From: Cyanobacterium aponinum PCC 10605
Lineage (GTDB): Bacteria > Cyanobacteriota > Cyanobacteriia > Cyanobacteriales > Cyanobacteriaceae
Assembly (NCBI RefSeq): GCF_000317675.1
Contig: NC_019776.1
Location: 806,001 to 870,000, forward strand
DNA length: 64,000 nt
Direction: 5' to 3'
Positions within the stretch are counted from its first letter, which is position 1, and each line of letters opens with the position of its first letter. The notes under the pieces were generated by a model. That model did not search any database. It was given only the letters and a program-made list of their open reading frames with translations, and had not been told where the DNA came from. Of the stretch, positions 8,956-16,016 are shown in pieces. The position numbers were made by a program, and so were the translations under genes.

Positions 8956-10386
8956 ATGAAAAAAACTTTATTTTTAAACCCTCCTTCCTTTGATGGTTTT
9001 GATGGTGGTGCAGGTGCGAGGTATCAAGCAAAACGAGAAATAACTTCTTTTTGGTATCCCACATGGTTGGCACAACCTGCCGCTTTAGTAACTGGTAGTA
9101 AATTAATTGATGCCCCTCCTCATAATCAAACAGTAGAAGATGTGCTGAAAATAGCCTCTGATTACGAATTGGTTATTATGCACACTAGCACCCCCTCTTT
9201 AGCTAATGATGTTAAATGTGCTGAAGCTATTAAAGCTCAAAATCGGGATATTGTCATTGGTTTTATTGGCGCCCATGTGGCAGTTTTACCCGAAAAAACT
9301 TTAGTCGATAATCCCGTTTTAGATTTTGTATGTCGTAACGAATTTGATTATACTTGCAAAGAGATTGCAGAAGGTAAAGATTTTAGTGAGATTAAAGGCT
9401 TAAGTTATCGAGATCAAAACGGTAATATTATTCATAATCAAGAAAGAGAGTTAATTCATGATTGGGATGCTATGCCCAGTGTTTTGCCTATTTATGCACA
9501 ACATTTAAACATCAAAAAATATTTTATCGGTTATTTACTGCATCCTTATATTTCTTTTTATACTGGTAGAGGTTGCCCTGCTAAATGTAGTTTTTGCTTA
9601 TGGCCTCAAACTATTGGTGGACATAATTATCGAGCCAAGTCACCAGAAGCAGTGGGCAAAGAAATGGAAATGGCAAAGAGTCTTTTCGGAGATTCTGTGA
9701 GGGAGTATATGTTTGATGATGATACTTTTACGATTGATAAGCAAAGAGCGATCGCAATTAGTGAGCATTTGAAAAAATTAAAGTTAACATGGAGTTGTAA
9801 TGCCCGTGCCAATTTAGACTATGATACCCTCAAACAACTTAGAGATAATGGCTTAAGACTTTTGCTAGTAGGATTTGAATCAGGTAACCAGCAAATTCTT
9901 GATGGTATTCGCAAGGGTATTAAACTAGAAGTTGCCCGTAAATTTATGGAAAATTGTCGTAAATTAGGTATCAAAGTTCATGGTACATTCATTATCGGAC
10001 TACCCAATGAGAATCGAGAAACCATCGAAGAAACCATCCGTTTTGCTTGTGAAGTCAATCCTCATACCATTCAAGTATCCATTGCCGCCCCTTATCCCGG
10101 TACAGAATTATATCGTCAGGCATTAGAAAATAACTGGTTTAGTAAGGAAAATTTGATTTCGGAGTTTGGTATTCAAACATCAACATTAGCCTATCCTAAT
10201 CTTTCTTCTGCCCAAATTGAGGATGCAGTTGAGCAGATGTATAGAAAGTTTTATTTTCGCCCTCAAGCTATTATTCCCATTGTTACGGAAATGTTAACGG
10301 ATACACAGATGTTAAGAAGAAGACTTAGAGAGGGTAAAGAGTTTTTTGCTTACCTAAAGGAGAGAAAAGAAAAAGCACCCATTTGA
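8956..10386 (+). CDS. hpnJ: Hopanoid biosynthesis B12-binding-type radical SAM protein HpnJ
   Basis: The 476-residue protein begins MKKTLFLNPPSFDGFDGG and continues with REITSFWYPTWLAQPAAL, the diagnostic HpnJ N-terminus. A cobalamin-binding-like domain spans about 1-170 (TSTPSLANDVKCAEAIK, GFIGAHVAVLPE). The radical SAM domain follows, with GRGCPAKCSFC (CX3CX2C for the 4Fe-4S cluster) near residues 205-215. HpnJ acts in the late modification of bacteriohopanepolyols and is linked to ring contraction of the side-chain sugar to a cyclitol. I chose ATG 8956 because the three preceding codons (TTG TTG ACT) are not conserved. No other hpn gene is in the window, so it is a stand-alone locus. Confidence 0.9.
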   Translation: MKKTLFLNPPSFDGFDGGAGARYQAKREITSFWYPTWLAQPAALVTGSKLIDAPPHNQTVEDVLKIASDYELVIMHTSTPSLANDVKCAEAIKAQNRDIVIGFIGAHVAVLPEKTLVDNPVLDFVCRNEFDYTCKEIAEGKDFSEIKGLSYRDQNGNIIHNQERELIHDWDAMPSVLPIYAQHLNIKKYFIGYLLHPYISFYTGRGCPAKCSFCLWPQTIGGHNYRAKSPEAVGKEMEMAKSLFGDSVREYMFDDDTFTIDKQRAIAISEHLKKLKLTWSCNARANLDYDTLKQLRDNGLRLLLVGFESGNQQILDGIRKGIKLEVARKFMENCRKLGIKVHGTFIIGLPNENRETIEETIRFACEVNPHTIQVSIAAPYPGTELYRQALENNWFSKENLISEFGIQTSTLAYPNLSSAQIEDAVEQMYRKFYFRPQAIIPIVTEMLTDTQMLRRRLREGKEFFAYLKERKEKAPI

Positions 10387-10849
10387 ATCTGAGCTATCTT
10401 TTCATTTTCTTATTTTTGGTTATGAGGTGGTAAACCACTTCTTAACATGGTGGGCATTAGCCCATTCTAAATTTATTGATATATTTCGGAGTTGATGAAA
10501 ATTTTGTGTCAGGAGACTATGCCGTAGGCAACAGCCCAAGATAACTATAATATCAGGTTCGCTTAAACAGTTATGATTAAATATCTGGGCGTTGATGGAT
10601 TAAGCTATTATTTTTAGTTTAGATCAGGAATAGGGAATAGATGCTTTTGCACTGATAATAATATTTTTAGTGTTAAATATTTTGAGCAATTCAGCAATAT
10701 TTCACGCCACAATTAGGTAAACCCAGTATCTGCTTATAATTTAAAAATAATTTAAAATACGGAATTTTTTTATAGGTAATTATCCGAATTTGGTATCAAA
10801 TATAGTAAGAGCACATATAAAGCACTATCCTATGAGAAATACAGAAAAT
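10387..10849. other. Intergenic region after hpnJ
   Basis: No gene seen. Two small hairpins follow the hpnJ stop: GTGGTaaACCAC near 10425-10437 and TGGGCattaGCCCA near 10451-10464. They may end the transcript but lack T-runs. The remainder is AT-rich and featureless. Confidence 0.5.
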
Positions 10850-10930
10850 GGGCAGAGCGAGACTCGAACTCGCATGACCGAAGTCGCCACATTTTGAGTG
10901 TGGTGCGTCTACCAATTTCGCCATCCGCCC
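10850..10930 (-). tRNA. tRNA-Leu (anticodon CAA)
   Basis: The reverse strand folds as a class II tRNA. Acceptor GGGCGGA pairs with TCTGCCC, and the anticodon stem CCACA/TGTGG holds the loop CTCAAAA, giving anticodon CAA for UUG codons. It has a short variable arm (CGACTTCGGTCA) and a T-arm GCGAGTTCGAGTCTCGC. The discriminator at 10849 is A and CCA is not encoded. The 5' 22 nt are also the last codons of the M48 protease gene. Confidence 0.95.
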
Positions 10931-11775
10931 TGACGATCACTTCCACTATTATAACTTATTCTTTTTTGATTGAGCAACTGATCATACTCAGGAGAATTAG
11001 ACCATTTTTCTACTTCTTTTGCTCTTATAATCGGCAATGGATGGGTTAACTGAGCGGTTTGAGTTTCTTGTAAGAGTCTTCCTAACTCATTATTACTCAT
11101 CATTCTATAGTCTTTTACCTGCTCCATAAAAGCAGATAAATTCAACTTAGATGCCAAATTCGGTGAACCTCCAGCTAGTTTCATCAACACGGACATAACA
11201 ATTTCTGGTTTTTGTACTACTAATAAAGCACTGCGATCGCAGCTAAATTCAGCACAACGAACCCACTGTAATAACTGACTTTGTAGAGATTGAGCCACCA
11301 ATGTTCCCCAAGAGGGGATTAATCCCGCCGCCAACACCATAATATTAGCCAAAGAAAGATATACCCCATGCTCACACTTTAAATGTCCCAACTCATGAGC
11401 AATGACAGCCTTAATTTCTTCAGGATTGAGTAAATCAAGCAAGGATGTATGAATAACAATAAAAGGTTTTTGACCACGAATAGCTAAAGTATAAGCATTC
11501 GGCACAGGATTTTGTTGAATGTATAATTGAGGCTTTTCTACATCCAAAATTTCACAGGCAGAAATGAGTAAATCATGCAAATCAGGTAGTTGTTTTTCTG
11601 AAATACGAATACTTGAAGCGATATTATTAAGATAAAAAAAATCTTCCGCAATACCTCCTAAAAAACCCCTAATAGCTAAATCTAAACCGGGAAGTTGCTT
11701 AAGTCTATTTGTTGCTTCCAAGTCCAAAGGATGACGAAAATGATCCGCCTTTAACCCGATTAATTTTACCGTCAT
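10909..11775 (-). CDS. M48-family zinc metalloprotease (HtpX/Ste24-like)
   Basis: The 288-residue protein has the zinc protease motif HELGH at residues 127-131 within VIAHELGHLKCEHG, and a second conserved segment, RCAEFSCDRSALLV, that supplies the third ligand (Glu/Asp). A hydrophobic stretch around 145-175 may touch the membrane. ATG 11775 was chosen over upstream TTG codons because MTVKLIGLKADHFRHP is the normal N-terminus of cyanobacterial members. Such enzymes usually act in envelope protein quality control. The reading frame has no stop before 10909, and its TAG lies 22 nt inside the tRNA-Leu gene, so GGWRNW is encoded by tRNA sequence. Confidence 0.88.
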   Translation of the reverse strand: MTVKLIGLKADHFRHPLDLEATNRLKQLPGLDLAIRGFLGGIAEDFFYLNNIASSIRISEKQLPDLHDLLISACEILDVEKPQLYIQQNPVPNAYTLAIRGQKPFIVIHTSLLDLLNPEEIKAVIAHELGHLKCEHGVYLSLANIMVLAAGLIPSWGTLVAQSLQSQLLQWVRCAEFSCDRSALLVVQKPEIVMSVLMKLAGGSPNLASKLNLSAFMEQVKDYRMMSNNELGRLLQETQTAQLTHPLPIIRAKEVEKWSNSPEYDQLLNQKRISYNSGSDRQGGWRNW

Positions 11776-12038
11776 GGTCAACAATTACTTTTATTTTTTC
11801 TTTATATCCTAACATTGTCAATGGAAATTCAGAGAGAAATCATCATCATTTCTAAACTTATGACTAAACTTGAGTCAATTTATATTTCATTCTGATCACT
11901 TTTATGTAATAATGTATAGTAAATGTTTGTAAATTTTCTTGCAAATATCTGGCTATTTTTTCAGTAATACATTACCCTAGTATTACTAATACTCAATGTC
12001 ACAAAATTTAATGTCTAGTATAGTTTAGAGGAAAAAAA

Positions 12039-12371
12039 ATGCGTCCTAACAGAACCTCCACCACCCAAATGGAAGTCACCAGTATCCGTTTGGAAAAAAC
12101 CCTTAAAGATAGTTTAAAATCTTTATCTGGTAGTCAAGGTTATCAAACATTAATTCGAGATATTCTTTGGAATTATGTACAGCAAAAGTCTGGAGAATAC
12201 CGTCCTAATTTTTCAAAAACTGATATTCGCTCTACTGTTGCGGCAACTGCTAGAAAAGACGAAAGTTGCGTCCTAACAGGTAAGCTAATTCCCGAAGGTG
12301 AAGAAATGCTTTTAGCTTTAACCATTCACGGTGATTTTGTCCCTGTTTCTGTAGATGCAATGAAAGAATAG
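12039..12371 (+). CDS. Small conserved cyanobacterial protein with RHH-like N-terminus
   Basis: The 110 residues begin with MEVTSIRLEKTLKDSLKSLSG followed by YQTLIRDILWNYVQQ. That is one beta strand and two helices, as in ribbon-helix-helix (Arc/MetJ) DNA-binding domains. The second half (RSTVAATARKDESCVLTGKLIPEGEEMLLALTIHGDFVPVSVDAMKE) looks like a small beta domain. It starts at ATG 12039 after a purine-rich AGAGGAAAAAAA leader. Regulatory function is inferred from the fold only. It stands alone between the protease and a MITE-2 insertion. Confidence 0.6.
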   Translation: MRPNRTSTTQMEVTSIRLEKTLKDSLKSLSGSQGYQTLIRDILWNYVQQKSGEYRPNFSKTDIRSTVAATARKDESCVLTGKLIPEGEEMLLALTIHGDFVPVSVDAMKE

Positions 12372-12435
12372 GGCATTATTTAGGAATTAGGAATACAAAA
12401 GGGCAAGGGGCAAGGGGCAAACCCCCCTTTATCCC

Positions 12436-12636
12436 CAGGGCTGTTTCATTTTCGAGAAAAAAGAGCGGGAGATAAGGGGAGAGGGAGATGGGGGGATTTT
12501 TGACTTGCAGATTTTAAGTAAGAATAAAAAATATTGAAACAATCAATTAATCATAATAAATTATCAAAACTAATTACTCATTGCTCGTTACTTATTACTC
12601 CCTCTTAAACAAAGATTTTAGTATGAAACAGCCCTG
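12436..12636. mobile_element. MITE-2 (201 bp) with 14 bp perfect terminal inverted repeats
   Basis: The ends are CAGGGCTGTTTCAT and its exact complement ATGAAACAGCCCTG. The flanks carry the 11 bp direct repeat CCCTTTATCCC at 12425-12435 and 12637-12647. A related repeat at about 20930-20970 has the same target once and no element, giving an internal view of the empty site. There is no ORF inside. An 11 bp duplication fits IS4-type transposases; that parentage is inferred. Confidence 0.8.
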
Positions 12637-12712
12637 CCCTTTATCCCCCCTCGAGAGGGAGAGGGCAAACGTAAATAGTTGACAATTAATCACTTCTAAC
12701 ACCCCTGTACGA

Positions 12713-12728
12713 GCGAATGGCCATTCGC
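12713..12728. repeat. 16 bp perfect palindrome GCGAATGG/CCATTCGC
   Basis: The palindrome is preceded by CCTGTACGA and followed by CCCTAACTAACTCCT. A worn relative in the other orientation (TTAGGAGCGAATGGTCATTTGCCCGTACAGG) lies near 19003-19030, so this is a dispersed intergenic repeat. Confidence 0.6.
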
Positions 12729-12871
12729 CCCTAACTAACTCCTAACCCCGAACTCCGAACTCAGATATTGCTTATCTTCTGATGAATGACACAAATTTTA
12801 AATCCTAGGTATCATGAAAATGTAATAATGTAGGAATAATCATAAAATTTCCTTTACCTTTTCTATTAATC

Positions 12872-13453
12872 ATGTCTATTAAACAATCAGATTATGAAAC
12901 GGTGTTGGCTGACTATAGCAGTCGCAAAAGAGTTGTCTCTTTATTAGGGATGTATAGGGAATACTTAGAAATGATTCCTAGTATGAGAAGACCCACAGAA
13001 AGTGTTATTACAATACCTCTTCCCCTCGCAAAAGTAAGAAATTTAAAAACCGTTTCTGGAGATTGTTTAAGTTCGGTGGGTACGGATGAAATCACACCTA
13101 TTCCCTGCGATTTAGCAATTTTAATGTGTGATCCTGAATGGAAGATTAAGATAGGGGTAGAAATTTTAGTGTTTATTCATCGCCCCCAAGAAGATTTTTC
13201 GGATTTACTAAGACGCTGGCGCCAATCTCAAATTTATTTAAACAAAGAATATGAGTGGATTATGCCAAAGACAGAAGAACATATGTTTAGTGATTTAGCA
13301 GAAGAAATTAGACCTTTATTTGTGGTTTTTTCTCAAACTCCAGAAAGAATTAAAAAGGGTTTATTGGGGGCAAATCTTCCTTATGTAGAATATATTCCTG
13401 AAGTTCCTAGCGATGACCCTGAATTTATCCCTTCTACCATGAAAAATAACTAG
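12872..13453 (+). CDS. Hypothetical protein, 193 aa
   Basis: I do not recognise this family. It starts at ATG 12872 (MSIKQSDYETVLADYSSRKRVVSLLGMYREYLEM). The protein is soluble, with no signal peptide or membrane helix. It has one mixed alpha/beta core (DLAILMCDPEWKIKIGVEILVFIHRPQEDFSDLLRRWRQSQIYLNKEYEWIM) and a Pro/Asp/Glu-rich tail (YIPEVPSDDPEFIPS). Codon use matches the neighbours. It ends just before a MITE-3 insertion. A cyanobacterium-restricted protein is likely; no function is offered. Confidence 0.6.
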   Translation: MSIKQSDYETVLADYSSRKRVVSLLGMYREYLEMIPSMRRPTESVITIPLPLAKVRNLKTVSGDCLSSVGTDEITPIPCDLAILMCDPEWKIKIGVEILVFIHRPQEDFSDLLRRWRQSQIYLNKEYEWIMPKTEEHMFSDLAEEIRPLFVVFSQTPERIKKGLLGANLPYVEYIPEVPSDDPEFIPSTMKNN

Positions 13454-13460
13454 GAACTAT

Positions 13461-13539
13461 TAGACATCTCCAACAATTTTCAAAATAAGGGCTTTAGCCC
13501 TAACTACGAGCCTATATTAATATTTTCTGGGGATGTCTA
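13461..13539. mobile_element. MITE-3, copy A (79 bp)
   Basis: The ends TAGACATCTCC and GGGGATGTCTA are inverted repeats with one mismatch, each terminating in TA. The middle carries the palindrome AGGGCTttAGCCCT followed by AACTACGAGCC. A second copy of 80 bp lies at 42321-42400 inside the hepT pseudogene with the same central block. TA at both ends suggests an IS630/mariner-type TA duplication, by inference. Confidence 0.7.
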
Positions 13540-13657
13540 TTATACTAACTAAGACAGTAAAAGATACTACTAGGGGTGGGTAATGCTTGAGCAAACTTTT
13601 TAAAATCCTCAAGTTATCTCCTGTCAAGTATCTCTATCAATAACAATTGTATTAATA

Positions 13658-14785
13658 ATGTTTAATAATATATTTGCCATTGGCAAAGAAAAGAAGAATG
13701 ATAGTCAAGTTTCACAAAACACAGATGATTCTATACAGGAAAATGAGGAGCTAAAACCAGTTAAATCGAAAGGTTTATCAATACAAAAACAAAGGGAAGA
13801 ACAAATAAAAAGAAAGAAAATAATCATCAAATATTTTGGCAAGTCTTTACTCAATTTACAGCTAGAAACAGGCATTTGGACACCAGTTTATATTGTTGAT
13901 TTATATGAAGTAGATTTTTCACAAAATCAAGAAGATTATGCACCTTTAATTGACAATGCTTTAAATGAGTGTTTTGAAATTCATAAACAGAAATTAAGAC
14001 AAAAAATTTATCGTGAGTCTTTTAATTTACAACCCGGAGAATTATTGATTGTTGCGAAGGAAATAGAAGGGGAAATATTTTTATCATGTAAAAAATTCCC
14101 TTACAATATTGAGAAATTAATAGAACTTCTTAATTGTGGTTTTTTTACTTCTCATACTCATCAATTATTTTTTTTACGATATTTTGTTCCCCCTATACCA
14201 GATGATTTATATAAATTCGATCGCATCTCTATTCCTTCTAAATTTGAGCTAGTTATTAGAAAAATTATTCATTACTGCGATCGCACTTTTACTACAGATA
14301 ATTTACCCTATAAAAAATGGGAAAATTTAATCAATAATTTGCACGTATTAGGAATGATTATAAAATTTCCCGATAGAGAAGAAACCGTCACAATAGATGC
14401 ACTTTTTACAGAAGACTATAGTAATATTGGCTACCATCGTTTAAAAGTTGAAGAAATCGTAAAAGATACTATCGACAAAAATCCCATTGTTATACCCTTA
14501 TTTATTCTTTTATTAGCTTTCTTTTGTAGCGATAAACATGATAGTAAAATCTTTTCTTACCATTATTTATTTTCTCCTACAGGCATCACGAAAAAAAAAT
14601 CAATGGAGCGGGGACAACTTTCTTTTTTTAAACTTTTTAATGAACTTTTAGACGAATCTTTACTGCCTAATCAATTTCGTAAATGTATGTCAACTATCTA
14701 TTATGAAGCATTTATTTTACATCAATATGAAATAGAAGATTTATTGTTTAAGTATAGAGAAAAATACAAACAAAAAGCTAAGTAA
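13658..14785 (+). CDS. Hypothetical protein, 375 aa
   Basis: I cannot assign a function. The first 50 residues are charged and probably disordered (NDSQVSQNTDDSIQENEELKP), followed by a basic helix (KQREEQIKRKKIIIKYFG). The middle looks alpha/beta (GIWTPVYIVDLYEVDFSQNQEDYAPLIDNALNECFEIH), and a second part (YRESFNLQPGELLIVAKEIEGEIFLSCKKFP) resembles a beta-rich fold. One hydrophobic segment near 278-292 (PIVIPLFILLLAFFC) may be buried rather than spanning. It is lower in GC than its neighbours and sits between two repeat-rich gaps. Confidence 0.55.
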   Translation: MFNNIFAIGKEKKNDSQVSQNTDDSIQENEELKPVKSKGLSIQKQREEQIKRKKIIIKYFGKSLLNLQLETGIWTPVYIVDLYEVDFSQNQEDYAPLIDNALNECFEIHKQKLRQKIYRESFNLQPGELLIVAKEIEGEIFLSCKKFPYNIEKLIELLNCGFFTSHTHQLFFLRYFVPPIPDDLYKFDRISIPSKFELVIRKIIHYCDRTFTTDNLPYKKWENLINNLHVLGMIIKFPDREETVTIDALFTEDYSNIGYHRLKVEEIVKDTIDKNPIVIPLFILLLAFFCSDKHDSKIFSYHYLFSPTGITKKKSMERGQLSFFKLFNELLDESLLPNQFRKCMSTIYYEAFILHQYEIEDLLFKYREKYKQKAK

Positions 14786-14839
14786 ATAATTATTTAATTT
14801 CATAATAAATTTGGTTTATTAATCATAGAATATTTTCAG

Positions 14840-15586
14840 ATGACTAATCGTTCAAAACCTCATATTACTGCGATTATTGCCACGAGTTTAAATGGTAAAA
14901 TCAGTACTGATGTCAATACCAGAGCAAAATTCACCTCTGTTAATGACTTTCATCACTTAGAAACTCAAGTATCTTTGTGCGATGCGGTAATTTTCGGAGC
15001 AAATACTCTCCGTGCTTATGGTACAAGTTTATCAATCAAAGACCCAAAATTAATAAAAGAAAGACAAGCAAGACACCAACAGCCTCAACCTTTGCATATA
15101 GTTTGCTCACCCTCTGGTAATCTTAAACCTGATTGGGCTTTTTTTTCCCAACCGATACCTCGTGGTTTAATTACCACTAAAGAGGGATTAAATACATGGC
15201 ATGAAAATATAAATACTTTTCCCAATTGCAATAATGATATTCAATATTCATCAAAAGAAGGTGAAAAATCTTATTTTCAGAATATTTTTATCTCAGAATC
15301 ATCAATAATTAATTGGCACTTTATTCTTGATAATTTACAAAATATGAACATTAATAAAATTGCCATTTTGGGAGGAGAAAAATTAATAACTTCTTTTTTA
15401 AAAGATAAATTAATTGATGATTTATGGATAACTATTTGTCCTTTATTAATATTAAACAGTAAAGCTCCTAATTTTTGCTCAACTTTTTTAGATGAGAATA
15501 TGCACTCAATAATTTCTCTGCAATTATTAGAAGTGATAAATATTAAAGAAGAAATCTTTATTCACTATACTGTTGATTATTTATAA
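14840..15586 (+). CDS. RibD C-terminal domain (pyrimidine reductase-like) protein
   Basis: The 248-residue protein has the DHFR-like fold of the RibD reductase domain: PHITAIIATSLNGKIST, DAVIFGANTLRAYGTSLSI, PLHIVCSPSGNLKPDWAFF, and NINKIAILGGEKLITSFLKDKLIDDLWITICPLLIL. This domain reduces the ribosyl group of 5-amino-6-ribosylamino-uracil 5'-phosphate with NADPH in riboflavin synthesis. No deaminase domain is present, so it is a stand-alone reductase-type protein, which is frequent in cyanobacteria. Whether it serves riboflavin or another substrate is open. A MITE-4 element begins 20 bp after its stop. Confidence 0.78.
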   Translation: MTNRSKPHITAIIATSLNGKISTDVNTRAKFTSVNDFHHLETQVSLCDAVIFGANTLRAYGTSLSIKDPKLIKERQARHQQPQPLHIVCSPSGNLKPDWAFFSQPIPRGLITTKEGLNTWHENINTFPNCNNDIQYSSKEGEKSYFQNIFISESSIINWHFILDNLQNMNINKIAILGGEKLITSFLKDKLIDDLWITICPLLILNSKAPNFCSTFLDENMHSIISLQLLEVINIKEEIFIHYTVDYL

Positions 15587-15605
15587 CAAGATTATTGATT
15601 AATTT

Positions 15606-15805
15606 GGTTCTTCTACAGTGGTTATGATAAATTAATAAAAAATAACTTCCATAACCTTTATTGAATAGTGTTTATAGTAAAATAAAAATTAAAAGTTTAT
15701 AAATTATTATTTAATAATCCCCTATTGCCTATTGCTTCTTGCCTATTGCCTCTTGCCTCTTGCCTACCTTAACTAATAATTTACACGACGAGAAGTGATA
15801 GAGCC
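15606..15805 (+). mobile_element. MITE-4, copy 1 (200 bp, ISL3-like ends)
   Basis: It begins GGTTCTTCTACAG and ends GTGATAGAGCC. The end complement, GGCTCTATCAC, is an imperfect inverted repeat of the start, and TAAATTA is mirrored about 22 bp in from each side. It is flanked by the perfect 8 bp repeat ATTAATTT (15598-15605 and 15806-15813). GGYTCT ends with 8 bp duplications are typical of the ISL3 family, so a parent of that family is inferred. Inside, about 15727-15775 is a 7 bp-period array (TTGCCTA/TTGCCTC). Confidence 0.8.
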
Positions 15806-15832
15806 ATTAATTTTTGATTTGCTAATTTATTT

Positions 15833-16014
15833 GGTTCTTCAGAGTGTGGTTATGATAAATTAAGGGAAACAGGACTTCCATAACCTTTATTGAATGGTGT
15901 TTATAGTAAAACAAAAACTAAAAATTTATAAATTATTATTTAATATATTGCCTCTTGCCTCTTGCCTCTTGCCTACCCTAACTAATAATTTACACGATGA
16001 GAAGTGATAGAGCC
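15833..16014 (+). mobile_element. MITE-4, copy 2 (182 bp) at the polA stop codon
   Basis: It begins GGTTCTTCAGAGTG and ends GTGATAGAGCC, and is otherwise like copy 1 with fewer heptamer units. The flanks are ATTTATTT (15825-15832) and ACTTATTT (16015-16022), 7 of 8 bases identical. The right-hand duplication includes the polA stop codon (TTA at 16017-16019 on this strand), so the element landed exactly at the end of polA. Confidence 0.78.
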
Positions 16015-16016
16015 AC

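Larger units (their letters stand above)
12372..12871. other. Intergenic region with nested repeats
   Basis: No gene. It holds a 7 bp-period array (GGGCAAG units, about 12399-12420), a GC-rich repeat of the kind also found at about 20915-20975, the MITE-2 element inserted into that repeat (12436-12636), and a 16 bp palindrome at 12713-12728. Confidence 0.7.
15587..16016. other. Intergenic region filled by two MITE-4 copies
   Basis: There is no gene between the RibD-C gene and the 3' end of polA. Two MITE-4 copies (15606-15805 and 15833-16014) lie in tandem, separated by 27 bp that hold their target duplications. Confidence 0.8.

Noticed and set aside
15727-15976. Short regular repeats that could suggest a CRISPR array
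   Set aside because: Units are 7 bp without spacers, and lie inside MITE-4 elements; no cas genes in the window.
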